DNA of 64,000 bases from Thalassotalea sp. HSM 43 (GTDB lineage Bacteria > Pseudomonadota > Gammaproteobacteria > Enterobacterales > Alteromonadaceae): contig NZ_CP038493.1 in the NCBI RefSeq assembly GCF_004752005.1, positions 496,001-560,000 of the forward strand, in the 5' to 3' direction. The notes below the pieces were generated by a model that was not told where the DNA came from, did not search any database, and saw only the letters and a list, made by a program, of their open reading frames with translations. Positions 37,136 to 47,724 of the stretch are shown here, piece after piece; within the stretch, counting starts at the first letter, position 1, and every line of letters starts with the position of its first letter. A program made the position numbers and the translations under genes.

Positions 37136-38725
37136 TTGATCACAACAGCTAATATCACCATGCAGTTTGGTGCTAAACCTCTGTTTGAAAACATCTCAGT
37201 TAAATTCGGTGGCGGTAACCGCTACGGTCTTATCGGCGCTAACGGCTGTGGTAAGTCTACCTTTATGAAAATTTTAGGTGGCGATCTAGAACCTAGCGGC
37301 GGTAATTTCAAAGTCGACATTAATGAACGTGTTGGTAAGTTGCGCCAAGACCAATTCGCCTTTGAAGAATACTCAGTCGTCGATACGGTGATCATGGGCC
37401 ATAACGAATTGTGGGCTGTAAAAGAAGAGCGTGACCGCATATATGCGCAAGCAGAAATGAGTGAAGAAGACGGTATGCGCGTTGCTGATCTTGAAACCCT
37501 ATACGCTGAAATGGATGGTTATACCGCAGAAAGTCGCGCCGGTGAATTGCTTATGGGTGTTGGTATTCCAATTGATCAACATTACGGCAAAATGAGCGAA
37601 GTCGCGCCAGGCTGGAAACTTCGAGTGCTATTGGCACAAGCGTTGTTTTCTGATCCAGATATCTTGCTTTTGGACGAACCAACCAACAACTTGGACATTC
37701 ACACCATCACATGGCTTGAAGATATGCTTAATGAGCGTAATTCAACCATGATCATTATTTCTCACGATCGCCACTTCTTAAACAGTGTTTGTACACATAT
37801 GGCTGATCTTGATTACGGTGAGCTACGCATTTACGCCGGCAACTACGATGAATACATGCTAGCAGCAACCCAAGCACGTGCTCGTCTAATGGCTGATAAC
37901 GCCAAGAAGAAAGCACAAATCACTGAGCTACAAGACTTTGTGCGTCGTTTCTCTGCTAATGCCTCTAAAGCCAAGCAAGCGACATCGCGTGCTAAGCAAA
38001 TTGACAAAATTCAACTTGATGATGTTAAAGCGTCAAGTCGTGTAAACCCGTTTATTCGCTTTGAACAAGAAAAGCCATTATTTCGTAATGTCTTAGAAAT
38101 CGAAAACCTTAATAAATCATTTGATGACAATCAGGTATTAAAAAACATTAACTTAATGGCTGAAGTTGGCGAAAAAATCGCGGTTATCGGTGAGAACGGT
38201 GTCGGTAAAACCACCTTACTACGCACTCTGATGGGTGATTACGAGGTTGATGGTGGCCATTACAAGTGGTCAGAGAATCATAACATCGCCTACTATGCGC
38301 AAGATCATGCGGAAGATTTCGAACAAGACATGACCTTATTCGAGTGGATGAGTCAATGGCGTCAAGAAGGCGACGATGAGCAAGTCGTACGTGGGTTTTT
38401 AGGTCGCTTATTGTTTAGCCAAGATGACATAAAGAAATCCGTTAAGGTGTTATCAGGTGGTGAGCAAGGTCGCATGTTGTTCGGTAAAATGATGATGCAA
38501 AAACCAAATATTCTTATTTTGGATGAGCCGACCAACCACATGGATATGGAGTCTATTGAATCATTAAATATGGCCTTAGAAAAATTTGAAGGCTCGATAG
38601 TATTTGTCTCTCACGATCGTGAATTTGTATCGTCAATCGCGACACGAATCATTGAAATAACAGAACACGGTTACGTTGATTTCGCCGGCACTTACGAGCA
38701 GTATTTAAAATCTAAAGAGTCATAA
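37136..38725 (+). CDS. ybiT: ABC-F ATPase YbiT
   Basis: 529 aa, TTG start (AAGGAA eight bases before; E. coli YbiT aligns from the same residue). It has two ABC domains with Walker [10 protein letters not shown] and GENGVGKTT, and Walker [12 protein letters not shown] and [11 protein letters not shown]. The linker is of the ABC-F type and there is no transmembrane domain. ABC-F proteins act on ribosomes, clearing or adjusting stalled translation. A consensus TATAAT at 37086-37091 precedes a GC-rich hairpin in the leader. Confidence 0.95.
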   Translation: MITTANITMQFGAKPLFENISVKFGGGNRYGLIGANGCGKSTFMKILGGDLEPSGGNFKVDINERVGKLRQDQFAFEEYSVVDTVIMGHNELWAVKEERDRIYAQAEMSEEDGMRVADLETLYAEMDGYTAESRAGELLMGVGIPIDQHYGKMSEVAPGWKLRVLLAQALFSDPDILLLDEPTNNLDIHTITWLEDMLNERNSTMIIISHDRHFLNSVCTHMADLDYGELRIYAGNYDEYMLAATQARARLMADNAKKKAQITELQDFVRRFSANASKAKQATSRAKQIDKIQLDDVKASSRVNPFIRFEQEKPLFRNVLEIENLNKSFDDNQVLKNINLMAEVGEKIAVIGENGVGKTTLLRTLMGDYEVDGGHYKWSENHNIAYYAQDHAEDFEQDMTLFEWMSQWRQEGDDEQVVRGFLGRLLFSQDDIKKSVKVLSGGEQGRMLFGKMMMQKPNILILDEPTNHMDMESIESLNMALEKFEGSIVFVSHDREFVSSIATRIIEITEHGYVDFAGTYEQYLKSKES

Positions 38726-38760
38726 ATAATATAAGTTTCAATTACTTATTCAAACCCAGT

Positions 38761-38787
38761 AAAAACGTCGCTTTCGCGGCGTTTTTT
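38761..38787 (+). terminator. Rho-independent terminator after ybiT
   Basis: AAAAACG(T)CGC-TTTC-GCG(G)CGTTTTT, a GC stem with a long T tract. Confidence 0.8.
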
Positions 38788-38875
38788 TGTGCCTGACTGC
38801 TATACTTACAGTAATGATAATACTAAACGTACCAAGACATTTTGGTATACAACGCGACATTCGGAGGAAGAACCG

Positions 38876-39070
38876 ATGGAAATTAGTAATCTTCTAAACA
38901 TGCACAGTTCCATTGTTTTAGGCATAGTAAATGAACGACTTCGTATTGAATGTGGTTCAATCGATCAATTGGTTTCTCGCTATGAATTAGACGAAGACAC
39001 CTTATATGACAAAATGAACGAACTCGGCTATCACTACGACCCCCTAACCAATCAATTTAAATCCAGTTAA
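38876..39070 (+). CDS. DUF4250 small protein
   Basis: 64 aa. ATG 38876 has a strong GGAGGAAG ribosome site; the open frame extends further upstream but without one. MEISNLLNMHSSIVLGIVNERLR, then LVSRYELDEDTLYDKMNELGYHYD and a final TNQFK, match the DUF4250 pattern. It is all-helical and of unknown function. It lies 6 bp before the VOC gene, probably co-transcribed. Confidence 0.8.
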   Translation: MEISNLLNMHSSIVLGIVNERLRIECGSIDQLVSRYELDEDTLYDKMNELGYHYDPLTNQFKSS

Positions 39071-39076
39071 TAGGCC

Positions 39077-39523
39077 ATGGCCATCGCCCTGACCCATATT
39101 GCATTACATGTAAAAGACTTGGACGCTTGCGTGCACTTTTACCAGCAATATGCGGGGCTCAACATTGTTCGTGACCGCCGTCCAAATGGCCCGGATGGTA
39201 AGCGCATCGTTTGGCTTGCCGAGACCGGCAAAGAACAGCAGTTTATTATTGTTATCTTGCCCGGCGGCCCCGGTCGAAACCAAATTGATACGGATTTTTC
39301 TCACCTTGGCTTTGCCCTAGCGAGCAAACAAGCTGTCGATGATATTGCCGCCAAAGCCCACGCCCATGGCATCCTAGCATGGCCGTGCAAACAAGAGCCT
39401 TACCCTGTGGGGTATTATTGTGGTATCAAAGACCCCGACGGTAATTTTGTCGAATTCAGTTACGGACAACCTCTTGGTCCAGGTGCAGAAAAACTTATCC
39501 CCGAACATCAGAATATTGACTGA
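39077..39523 (+). CDS. VOC-superfamily (glyoxalase-like) protein
   Basis: 148 aa. Two beta-alpha-beta-beta-beta modules: LTHIALHVKDLDACVHFYQQYAGL at the N-terminus and a C-terminal KDPDGNFVEFSYG. Metal-ligand positions are His at 7-10 and Glu in FVEF. Could be a lyase, dioxygenase or resistance-type protein; the substrate cannot be told. Middle gene of a small three-gene run. Confidence 0.85.
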   Translation: MAIALTHIALHVKDLDACVHFYQQYAGLNIVRDRRPNGPDGKRIVWLAETGKEQQFIIVILPGGPGRNQIDTDFSHLGFALASKQAVDDIAAKAHAHGILAWPCKQEPYPVGYYCGIKDPDGNFVEFSYGQPLGPGAEKLIPEHQNID

Positions 39524-39561
39524 CCAAGAATTGTTTAACACAGCATCAAAAGGACACATTT

Positions 39562-39984
39562 TTGAGCGAAAACAAGACACAAGCTAACCAACTCGATGTT
39601 ACGCAATTTTTAGCGTCCGTAGAGCCCGAAAACAAACGCCTAGATAGTCTTAAATTGTTGGCGCTATTTGAACAGATCACAGAAAAAAAACCTGTCATGT
39701 GGGGAACTTCAATCATTGGCTTTGGTCAGTATCATTATAAGTATGAAAGTGGTCGTGAAGGCGATTTTATGATCACAGGTTTTTCTCCCCGAAAACAAAA
39801 CATAAGCTTATACATCATGCCAGGGTTTAGCCAACTTGAGACTTTGTTGGCTAAACTAGGCAAACATAAAACAGGTAAATCCTGTTTATACATTAACAAA
39901 CTTGCCGACGTTAACGAGGAGGTATTAAGACAAATAATCCGCTTAGGTTTTGAACACATGTGTAATAAGTATACAACCAAGTAG
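39562..39984 (+). CDS. DUF1801 domain protein
   Basis: 140 aa from TTG 39562 with AAAAGGA upstream. VTQFLASVEPENKRLDSLKLLALFEQIT, then PVMWGTSIIGFGQYHY and the GKSCLYINKLADV strand, are the DUF1801 (YdhG-like) pattern. No catalytic residues are known for this family. Confidence 0.82.
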   Translation: MSENKTQANQLDVTQFLASVEPENKRLDSLKLLALFEQITEKKPVMWGTSIIGFGQYHYKYESGREGDFMITGFSPRKQNISLYIMPGFSQLETLLAKLGKHKTGKSCLYINKLADVNEEVLRQIIRLGFEHMCNKYTTK

Positions 39985-40137
39985 AGCTGGTAAGGTGTTG
40001 AAATTTAAGAGATAAAATAATGCAAAAGCAAAAAAATGCAAAAAAATGTAACTTTCCCTTGTATCTTTTGCTCAATAACCCCATTCTAAAGTTAAGGGCG
40101 GAATACGTCGCTCTGGACAACAAGTTAGGAGACATGT

Positions 40138-40449
40138 ATGAGAATTACAATTTCAGGTCATCACGTAGAAGTAACTGAAGCCATCACAGATGTCATAAAC
40201 AGTCGATTCGCTAAAATCGCGAACCACTTTCCAAGTTTAATGTCTCTCGAGGTAATTTTAAAAGTTGATAAAAATTCCCAAAAAATAGAAGCGGTCACCA
40301 ACTATGAAAACATGCAAATTGCAGTCTCAGCTAAAGACGATGATTTATATATCGCAATTGGTAGTTGTGTGAAAAAAATGGAAGCAGCGTTACAACATCG
40401 AAAAGGTGTTCTCAAAGCAAATCTGCACAGCAAAATCAAAGCAGCATAA
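40138..40449 (+). CDS. hpf: Ribosome hibernation promoting factor (short HPF/RaiA family)
   Basis: 103 aa, AGGAG ribosome site. MRITISGHHVEVTEAI begins the S30AE fold. It binds the decoding region of the 30S subunit and promotes inactive ribosome dimers in stationary phase. There is no C-terminal extension, so it is the short form. It stands alone rather than downstream of rpoN as in enterics. Terminator follows. Confidence 0.9.
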   Translation: MRITISGHHVEVTEAITDVINSRFAKIANHFPSLMSLEVILKVDKNSQKIEAVTNYENMQIAVSAKDDDLYIAIGSCVKKMEAALQHRKGVLKANLHSKIKAA

Positions 40450-40466
40450 TCCTGCAAACCGGATTT

Positions 40467-40495
40467 AAAAAAAGAGCTCATTTGAGCTCTTTTTT
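40467..40495 (+). terminator. Rho-independent terminator after hpf
   Basis: AAAAAAAGAGCTCA / TGAGCTCTTTTTT. It may also serve the converging helicase gene. Confidence 0.85.
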
Positions 40496-40541
40496 ATTGC
40501 CTGTCAGATGATAAATATCTTGGCTTCGACTCGCCTTTTAG

Positions 40542-41876
40542 CTAGGTCTCTTCTTCGTCTCGATCAACCAGCTTACCAACTTTTTTCTTGGTCATTGGTA
40601 AATCAGCAAAGCCCTCATCAACGAAAGTCACTTTCTTTTTAACCTTAGGTGCTTTCTTCTTAACCACCTTAGCATCTTGTGCTTTTTTGCTTGGTGCTTT
40701 TTTGCTGACGGTTTTCTTTGGTTTCAAGCCGGTGAATTTTGCAGTCAGTCCCTCAACGCTGATAAACGGCATATCTTGCTGTAAGAAGGCTTTCACGTTT
40801 AGATAACTATACCAATCTTTTGGACCAACGAATGATATCGCATCGCCCTTTGCGCCAGCCCTACCGGTGCGTCCAATGCGATGTACATACTCTTCTGGGT
40901 GTTTTGGCATATCAAAGTTAAATACATGGCTAACGTTGGTTAAATCCAAACCACGAGACGCCAGATCCGTTGTTACCAAAATCTTGTGCTGTCCCTTGGC
41001 AAAGCTTTCCATGATGCGGTTACGCTCTGATTGCTTTAACTCGCCACTGAGGCCTATGGCATCAAGTTGTTGCTTATTTAGCACCTCAGCCAAACGTTCG
41101 GTATCACTGCGGGTTGCGGTGAATATGATCACTTGTTGATAATTTTCGTGTTGTAAAAAATGCTCAAGCAATGCTTGTTTATGATCTAAATGATCAGCCA
41201 ATACCAATCGCTGATTAATGTCTTTGTGCTCACTGGTAATCGCACCAATGGCAATGCGTTTTGGATTTTTCAGTAAATCGTTGGCAAAAATATTTATTTG
41301 CTCATGATCTAAGGTTGCAGAAAACATCAAGGTTTGGCGTTTACGATGATCCGCCGCCAAGTTGATTTGTTTTAACTGTTCGGCAAAGCCCATATCGAGC
41401 ATACGATCGGCTTCATCGAGGATAAGTAACTCTAAGCCATTAAGATAGAACAACCCTTTGGCTAAATGGTCAGCTAATCGGCCTGGTGTGGCAACGACAA
41501 TATCAGGGTATTTATCCAATACTTTAACTTGGTCATTAAAGTTTTCACCGCCAAGAATCAAAGCGCTCTTAAAACGCGTACCTGCGGTTACTGTGCGAAG
41601 TTGCATGAATACCTGTTTTGCCAATTCTCGCGTTGGCGCCAGAATCAACACACGAGGATCTTTTTTAGACAAAGCTCTTTGTCTGATCAAGCGCTGTACC
41701 GCCGGCAACAAAAACGCTAAGGTTTTACCAGAGCCTGTTTTTGATGAAGCGATCAAGTCATTGCCCTGCATGGCTGCGGGGATGGCTTGTAATTGAATGT
41801 CTGTTGGTTTTTCAAAACCAAGGTGATTAACAGCTTTTAAAAGTCGCTGATCGAGTTTAAATTGCTCAAAGGCCAA
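40542..41876 (-). CDS. DEAD-box RNA helicase
   Basis: 444 aa. Q motif near FEKPTDIQLQAIP, Walker A SSKTGSGKT (about 43-51), PTRELA, DEAD in LILDEADRMLDMGF, SAT, and C-domain HRIGRTGRAG. A tail of about 70 residues is rich in Lys. Acts in ribosome assembly or RNA decay; the SrmB/RhlE branch is likely but cannot be settled by eye. Confidence 0.92.
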   Translation of the reverse strand: MAFEQFKLDQRLLKAVNHLGFEKPTDIQLQAIPAAMQGNDLIASSKTGSGKTLAFLLPAVQRLIRQRALSKKDPRVLILAPTRELAKQVFMQLRTVTAGTRFKSALILGGENFNDQVKVLDKYPDIVVATPGRLADHLAKGLFYLNGLELLILDEADRMLDMGFAEQLKQINLAADHRKRQTLMFSATLDHEQINIFANDLLKNPKRIAIGAITSEHKDINQRLVLADHLDHKQALLEHFLQHENYQQVIIFTATRSDTERLAEVLNKQQLDAIGLSGELKQSERNRIMESFAKGQHKILVTTDLASRGLDLTNVSHVFNFDMPKHPEEYVHRIGRTGRAGAKGDAISFVGPKDWYSYLNVKAFLQQDMPFISVEGLTAKFTGLKPKKTVSKKAPSKKAQDAKVVKKKAPKVKKKVTFVDEGFADLPMTKKKVGKLVDRDEEET

Positions 41877-42022
41877 AAAGATTTACTCCTGAATTATCAA
41901 TGGCTCTAATTATAAGGCAACAAAGGTGAGAAAATCGCTAAAAAATGAATATTTTATCGAAGTTTTTGTTGTACAGAAAATATCGCAGGGTTTAAGGTAA
42001 AGAAAAGAATAAGGACATTGAT

Positions 42023-43126
42023 GTGAAAAAATTCAAAACATTAGCTCGTTTATCGCTGTCATTGATGATTGCGACACTTGTATCGGCTTGTGCAAATCAA
42101 CCGAATACACATCTGACAGATACTTCCCACATTGAAAATAAATCGTTACCACCTATATCGATATTTTTTGCCTTACCTAGCAACAAAATGCTTGTTGCTT
42201 GTCAGGAATTTGAAAATGCGTCGGCATTCAATGATTGTCAATTAAACCCAATTGATTGGCAGTATTATGTGAATAGCTTTCGTGATTCCAATAAATTTCA
42301 TGAAGTGCATGAAGCGAAAAACGATGTTGATTACCAGCTGGAAATCGCATCGACCAGTTTCAATAAAGATAGCATTAATGTCGAAATGAACCTGTATTGG
42401 CGCAATCAAAAAATTAACTCTGCGGACTATCAATTGCCACACGCTCGAAGCATCAGCTTGTTGCAAACAAACAGTGCCAATGAAGACGTTGCGAATACCT
42501 TGGTCACAAAGTTTATCAGTGATGCAGATCAACAAGCGCTATTTTCAGCAACATATTTAGCACAACAATTACAATCAAGTGATTATGACAAAGACTTTCA
42601 GTTAACTGAAAAGATCGGTGATTTCGCCCTAAATTTTAAATACGTATACACCGATCCCTTTCTCGGCGCGTCGATGCGCTATCATCATCAAAAGTTTCTC
42701 TCCGATTACATCGACGTTTATGTTTATCCAATACGCAGAATCGAATGGCAAGACAGACGCGATGCATTAAATGAAGAAATAAATTTGGTGCGCCAAGAAA
42801 TTGAATACGTTATAGCTCAACAAGAAAGCTTATCTGTGACGACCGAAGATAACCAATTTATTCAGTTAGCGTTAGAGCATGGTGACACTCAAGGGGTATT
42901 TTTTGACGGCATCATCAGTGAACCGGGTCAGGAAGATTTGTATACCTCAACTTATGTGTTTATCAATGGCGATAAATTCGTTAAATTTCGAGCCACCTTT
43001 CCTGCGTCTTTTTCAAAAACCTTTGTTGAACAAGCCTTACCATTAATACAGGTACCAACTGAATCGCATTTCATGGCCAAACTACGCGACGAATATCGAC
43101 AAAAGCAACAACTCGATAACCCATAA
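42023..43126 (+). CDS. Hypothetical lipoprotein, no recognised domain
   Basis: 367 aa, GTG start with AAGGA seven bases upstream. Lipoprotein signal ending LVSAC (about 23). Mixed alpha/beta with a helical, Glu/Gln-rich stretch (about 245-275: WQDRRDALNEEINLV and on). It has no catalytic motif I can name, so the function is unknown. Monocistronic, terminator downstream. Confidence 0.75.
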   Translation: MKKFKTLARLSLSLMIATLVSACANQPNTHLTDTSHIENKSLPPISIFFALPSNKMLVACQEFENASAFNDCQLNPIDWQYYVNSFRDSNKFHEVHEAKNDVDYQLEIASTSFNKDSINVEMNLYWRNQKINSADYQLPHARSISLLQTNSANEDVANTLVTKFISDADQQALFSATYLAQQLQSSDYDKDFQLTEKIGDFALNFKYVYTDPFLGASMRYHHQKFLSDYIDVYVYPIRRIEWQDRRDALNEEINLVRQEIEYVIAQQESLSVTTEDNQFIQLALEHGDTQGVFFDGIISEPGQEDLYTSTYVFINGDKFVKFRATFPASFSKTFVEQALPLIQVPTESHFMAKLRDEYRQKQQLDNP

Positions 43127-43151
43127 AAAAAGGCGCCTAAGCGCCTTTTTT
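43125..43151. terminator. Bidirectional Rho-independent terminator
   Basis: AAAAAAGGCGC / GCGCCTTTTTT with a short loop, between the converging lipoprotein and gltX genes. Confidence 0.85.
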
Positions 43152-43170
43152 CTTTGTTATAACGACATCA

Positions 43171-44580
43171 TTAAGCGTTTGCTTCACGCTCAGCAATAAA
43201 CGCTAGCGCCTTGTCGATACGAGCAACGACTTGCGCTTGCTCTAGCAACTCAAGGGTGACATCTAAAGACGGTGAATTACCCGCACCGGTCGCAGCTACA
43301 CGCAAAGGCATACCCACTTTACCCATGCCAACTTGCAACTCTTCAGCTGTACCATTAATGGCCGCGTGAATGTTTTCAGCGTTCCACTGTGTTAATGCCG
43401 CTAGTTTGCTTTGTACTAACGTTAATGGCTCTTTAGCGACACCACGTAGGTGTTTTTTCGCCGCTTTAGCGTCAAACTCTGAATACTCTTCATAGAAATA
43501 ACGAGAAATTTGCGCCATTTCTTTTAGTGTTTTAACTCGGTCTGCTTGCACCTTAACAATGTCTGCTAACGCAGGGCCTTGGTCAGTATTGATGCCTTGA
43601 TCAGCCATGTGCCATGCCAAATGTTCAGCAACATATTCAGCATCCAATGTTTTAATGTAATGCTGGTTAACCCAAACCAATTTATCGGTATTAAACGCGC
43701 TTGGCGCACGGTTACATCCGGTCAGATCAAAAAGCTCTATCATCTCTTCGCGTGAGAAAATCTCTTGATCACCATGCGACCAGCCTAAACGAACCAAGTA
43801 GTTTAATAAGGCTTCAGGCAAGTAACCGTCATCACGGTACTGCATCACACTAACTGCGCCATGACGCTTAGATAAACGTTTACCGTCATCACCTAAAATC
43901 ATAGGAATATGCGCGTATTGTGGCAATGGTGCGCCAAGCGCAGCCAAAATGTTAATTTGACGAGGGGTGTTGTTGACATGGTCATCACCACGAACAACAT
44001 GAGTAATGCCCATATCCCAGTCATCAACAACCACGGTTAAGTTATAGGTTGGTGAACCGTCAGAGCGGGCAATGATCAAATCATCGAGCTCACTATTGCC
44101 GATTTCAATGCGACCTTTAACGATGTCTTCAATAACAACAGAACCATCTAGCGGGTTTTTAAAACGGATAACGAATGGCTTGTCTGCTGGGTAATCAGTA
44201 CGATCACGCCACATGCCGTTATAGCGAGGGTTCTCCCCTTTCGCCATCGCTTCTTCACGCATTGCTTCAACTTCTTCAGGCGTACAATAACAACGGTATG
44301 CATGACCTGACTCAAGCAACTGGGCGATAACCTCTTTATAGCGGTCAAAACGATCGGTTTGAAAGATTGGGCCTTGATCCCATTCTAGATTTAACCAATT
44401 CATCCCGTCCATGATTGCATCAACAGACGCTTGCGTTGAACGCTCCAAGTCTGTGTCTTCAATACGTAATACGAAGTCACCGCCGGTTTTCTTAGCATAT
44501 AACCAGCTATAAAGTGCGGTACGGGCACCACCAACGTGCAGGTAACCTGTAGGGCTAGGTGCAAAACGGGTTGTTGTCAT
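43171..44580 (-). CDS. gltX: Glutamyl-tRNA synthetase
   Basis: 469 aa, standard length. Class I signature [14 protein letters not shown] (HIGH box at 15-18) and KRLSKRHG (KMSKS box). The intervening Cys-rich [14 protein letters not shown] segment is as in proteobacterial GltX. Charges tRNA-Glu. Monocistronic. Confidence 0.97.
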   Translation of the reverse strand: MTTTRFAPSPTGYLHVGGARTALYSWLYAKKTGGDFVLRIEDTDLERSTQASVDAIMDGMNWLNLEWDQGPIFQTDRFDRYKEVIAQLLESGHAYRCYCTPEEVEAMREEAMAKGENPRYNGMWRDRTDYPADKPFVIRFKNPLDGSVVIEDIVKGRIEIGNSELDDLIIARSDGSPTYNLTVVVDDWDMGITHVVRGDDHVNNTPRQINILAALGAPLPQYAHIPMILGDDGKRLSKRHGAVSVMQYRDDGYLPEALLNYLVRLGWSHGDQEIFSREEMIELFDLTGCNRAPSAFNTDKLVWVNQHYIKTLDAEYVAEHLAWHMADQGINTDQGPALADIVKVQADRVKTLKEMAQISRYFYEEYSEFDAKAAKKHLRGVAKEPLTLVQSKLAALTQWNAENIHAAINGTAEELQVGMGKVGMPLRVAATGAGNSPSLDVTLELLEQAQVVARIDKALAFIAEREANA

Positions 44581-44948
44581 ATTTATCTCGCTTTAACGCC
44601 TTGATTAAACAAATTTAATATCAAGGCAATAGGATGTTCAAAAATTGCCGCGTATTCTAGCATTTAGCGTAAAAAAATTCATTAGAAAATTAGCCCTGTT
44701 TGTTGCATTGTTTCACCTTTTGCAACAAGCATTTATCTATTGTTAAAGGCCATCGGCAAGTTTGCTTAATTACAGCGTCACTGCTAGTGTTTATTTATAT
44801 AAAACAGGCACTAGCAATAGTTAACAAATTACAATTGCGTCTACATCAACTCGGTCTCTATCGAGTTTTTATATGTAGTGATACGAGCAAAGCATTTCTA
44901 TCTCCGACGTATTTACCTCATTAGCATCCAGGCTGGATTAATTTATTC
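44581..44948. other. Gene-free stretch between gltX and the TolB/TPR gene
   Basis: Divergent promoter region. It contains an inverted repeat TGCTAGTG (44782-44789) / CACTAGCA (44809-44816), with an AT-rich loop. No RNA gene is recognised, and a 74-codon open frame inside lacks a ribosome site. Confidence 0.4.
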
Positions 44949-47093
44949 ATGAGTTTTTGGCAAGAGTTGAAGCGAAGAAATGTGGTCAAAGTGGCTGTTG
45001 CCTACCTAGCCTTAGCTTGGTTAGTGCTGCAAGTTACCTCTATTGTTGTTCCCGCTTTCGAGCTGCCTGAACAAGTAAATCGCATCGTTATTTTTATTGG
45101 TCTTATTGGCTTTCCTTTCGCTATTTTCTTTGCTTGGGCGTATGAATTAACTCCTGGCGGTTTAAAAAAAACCACTCATGTCAGCAATGATGAATCGATA
45201 ACCAATATCACCGGGCGTCGTTTAGACTTCATCATCATAGGTTTATTGTCGGTAACCCTTTTGTTCGTGGTTTGGGATAATTATTGGCGCTCCGACTCAA
45301 CTGAGTCAGTGCAATCTGGCGAAGCTTCGAGTAAGCAACCAGCAGGCCACCTATCGATTGCCGTACTGCCACTGACTAACTTAAGCAGTTATAGCGATAA
45401 TGAGTTTTTTACCGCCGGCATCCATGAAGAAATCTTAACCGAACTGTCTTTTATTGATGGCTTACGCGTTGCATCACGCACATCGTCACTGAAGTATGTG
45501 CAATCAGCGTTATCACTCACCGACATAGGTAAAGAATTAAACGTACGCTATATCGTCGAGGGCAGCGTCAGGCGCATTAACGATAACGTTAGAATTACCA
45601 TTCAACTGATTGATGCCACCACGGACGCTCATTTATGGGCAACCAACTACGATCGCAAGCTTGACGATATTTTCACCATGCAATCTGCCGTAGCCAAAGA
45701 AATAAAGAACTCCATCCAATTGGAGATTCAACCCACACAACAGAGCAATTCAACAAGCTCAGTGTCAACAAACGCTAAGGCACTAACGTATTATCAGCGA
45801 GCACAAAGTATCGAAGCCAGTGAACGAGAGACCGAAGAATCACTGCAACGTACCAAACGCTTATTAGAGCTTGCGGTCAAAGAAGATCCTGAATTTGCTG
45901 ATGCATGGGGCTTGTTAAATGAGGTTTGCGATCACATGCGTCGCACGATTTCAATGAGTGGCTGGTACGAAAATGACGAGGATCTATTTGCAGAGCTAAC
46001 AACACAAGCAAAATATGCCCTAGATAAAGCAGTGTCGTTAGCGCCAGATAATTTAGAAGTCTTATTAGCACAAGCCAGTGATTACGTTGCCGAAGAAAAC
46101 GTGCCTGATTTTCAAGATACGCGAAAAGTGTTTATAGATAGAGCCATAGAATTGTATCCAGATGCCGGTATGCCAGTGTATGTGCTCGCCTGGTGGTATC
46201 AACTCAATGGTCAATTAGATAACGCCACCAAATCCTTCAAACTTGCTGTTGAAAAAGACCCTTTTAATGCCCGCATTTTGCAAGGTGCGCACATTTTCTT
46301 TTCGTTTAATACAACCTGTAAGTCTCAAGCTTGCCATGACTATGTTGATACCCTATATAACAGACTGGCCGACAGTGTTGGCGGTGTCACGCCTTTGGAT
46401 ACCTTGGGCCGGTTAAAAGGACGCTTTTATCAATCCGGCGACGCCAGTGTTTTTGACGAACTAAAACAAAAACAAGGGGACGAGTTTATCCTCAAATATG
46501 GCTTTGACATGCTTATGCTAAATTCGGTAATGCAAACCCCTATTGCCGTTTTTCTGCCTTATCAAGAACAACCTGAGCACGTCACCTTCGACAATGAATG
46601 GGCATTGGCCAATCACACCTTTATTAATGTTATTTTGCTCGAGCACTACGTGATGCAGCAAGATCGTAGCAATATTGAAAAAGCGACAAAGCGTTTAGCA
46701 TTTTTTCAGCCGCAAACTAACCCAGAATATTGGGGCGAGTATTGGTATAGATTGCATACGCAAATGTCATTTGCGTTAGGAGATTTAGAAAACGCACGAG
46801 AAAATGCACAGTATTTGGTAGATAATCGAGATAAACGGTTTGACCCACATGGTCTAGATGGCATTGTCGCCATGGCGTATGTGGATGCAGACAAAGCCGC
46901 TGAATTGTTTTTAGCCGAAGCGGCTAAATACCCTAATTGGTTAGGTGCAGATATCCTAGCTATCGATACGAGAAGCCATTGGCGATTGCTCGTCCACCCT
47001 AAAATCATCGAGTATTATGTTGCACACGGTAAATGGATCCCTTATTTGGCGGAAAGATTGAGTGTTTATGAGGGGCTGGAGATTAGGGACTAG
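44949..47093 (+). CDS. Membrane-anchored TolB/FlgO-like and TPR protein
   Basis: 714 aa. The N-terminal segment MSFWQELKRRNVVKVAVAYLALAWLVLQV with two membrane helices, and a third at about 93-112, anchors it. A TolB-N/FlgO-type domain (SIAVLPLTNLSSYSDNEFF, then VEGSVRRINDNVRITIQLIDA; about 135-270) is followed by TPR-like helical repeats. This is the architecture of adenylate-cyclase- or CadC-associated proteins, but here without cyclase or DNA-binding domain. Role unknown. The last codons and the TAG stop lie inside a heptamer repeat, so the C-terminus may vary between strains. Confidence 0.8.
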   Translation: MSFWQELKRRNVVKVAVAYLALAWLVLQVTSIVVPAFELPEQVNRIVIFIGLIGFPFAIFFAWAYELTPGGLKKTTHVSNDESITNITGRRLDFIIIGLLSVTLLFVVWDNYWRSDSTESVQSGEASSKQPAGHLSIAVLPLTNLSSYSDNEFFTAGIHEEILTELSFIDGLRVASRTSSLKYVQSALSLTDIGKELNVRYIVEGSVRRINDNVRITIQLIDATTDAHLWATNYDRKLDDIFTMQSAVAKEIKNSIQLEIQPTQQSNSTSSVSTNAKALTYYQRAQSIEASERETEESLQRTKRLLELAVKEDPEFADAWGLLNEVCDHMRRTISMSGWYENDEDLFAELTTQAKYALDKAVSLAPDNLEVLLAQASDYVAEENVPDFQDTRKVFIDRAIELYPDAGMPVYVLAWWYQLNGQLDNATKSFKLAVEKDPFNARILQGAHIFFSFNTTCKSQACHDYVDTLYNRLADSVGGVTPLDTLGRLKGRFYQSGDASVFDELKQKQGDEFILKYGFDMLMLNSVMQTPIAVFLPYQEQPEHVTFDNEWALANHTFINVILLEHYVMQQDRSNIEKATKRLAFFQPQTNPEYWGEYWYRLHTQMSFALGDLENARENAQYLVDNRDKRFDPHGLDGIVAMAYVDADKAAELFLAEAAKYPNWLGADILAIDTRSHWRLLVHPKIIEYYVAHGKWIPYLAERLSVYEGLEIRD

Positions 47094-47143
47094 GGACTAG
47101 GAGCTAAGGGCTAAGGGCTAAGGGCTAAGGGCTAAGGGCTAAG
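47081..47143. repeat. Heptanucleotide array, nine variant copies
   Basis: GATTAGG, GACTAGG x2, AGCTAAG, GGCTAAG x5 in unbroken 7-bp phase. The array begins inside the TPR gene and contains its stop codon. Confidence 0.9.
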
Positions 47144-47181
47144 CAGTATTAGCATGCGATGCTCATCGCACTGATATCAAC

Positions 47182-47594
47182 TTTCAGATACGCGAAATTA
47201 TCGAATGGTATCGATTTTATTTCGCTCTATTAGCAATCATCTTACTGTAACGAGGTTCCGTCCTAAAACATAACGGAATGACGGTGATATTTTTCTCAAT
47301 TAGTAAATTTCAAATGCGCGATATTATCGAATGGTATCGATTTCATTTCACTCTATTAGCAATCTTCTTACTGTAACGAGATTCCGTCCTAAAACATGAC
47401 GGAATGACGGTGATAATTTTCTCAATTAGTAAATTTCAGATACGCGAAATTATCGAATTATATCGATTTCATTTCGCTCTATTAGCAATCTTCTTACTGT
47501 AACCAGGTTCCGTCCTAAAACATGACGGAATGACGGTGATATTTTTCTCAATTAGTAAATTTCAGATACGCGAAATTATCGAATGGTATCGATT
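47182..47594. repeat. 126-bp tandem repeat, 3.3 copies
   Basis: Units start at 47182, 47308, 47434 and 47560 (partial), differing at a few positions. Each contains TTCCGTC...GACGGAATGACGG, where TTCCGTC and GACGGAA form a stem with a 9-nt loop; the third unit keeps it intact. With the heptamer array it fills the gene-free stretch 47094-47627. Confidence 0.92.
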
Positions 47595-47627
47595 AATTTT
47601 TAAGATATGTTGAATAAAGAAGACATA

Positions 47628-47703
47628 TGGTGGACGGTACTGGGCTCGAACCAGTGACCCTCGCCTTGTAAGGGCGATGCTCTCCCAACTGAGCTAACCG
47701 TCC
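47628..47703 (-). tRNA. tRNA-Val(UAC), copy 1 (3'-most in transcript)
   Basis: 76 nt with encoded CCA. Acceptor GGACGGT / ACCGTCC; anticodon loop CTTACAA (TAC); T loop GTTCGAGCC. Identical to the three others. Flanks pair only weakly (CATA/TATG). Confidence 0.96.
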
Positions 47704-47724
47704 ATATGGGGAATTATTACTTGA

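Noticed and set aside
44700-44924. 74-codon frame between gltX and the TPR gene
   Set aside because: No ribosome site, no family resemblance, and it overlaps an AT-rich control region.
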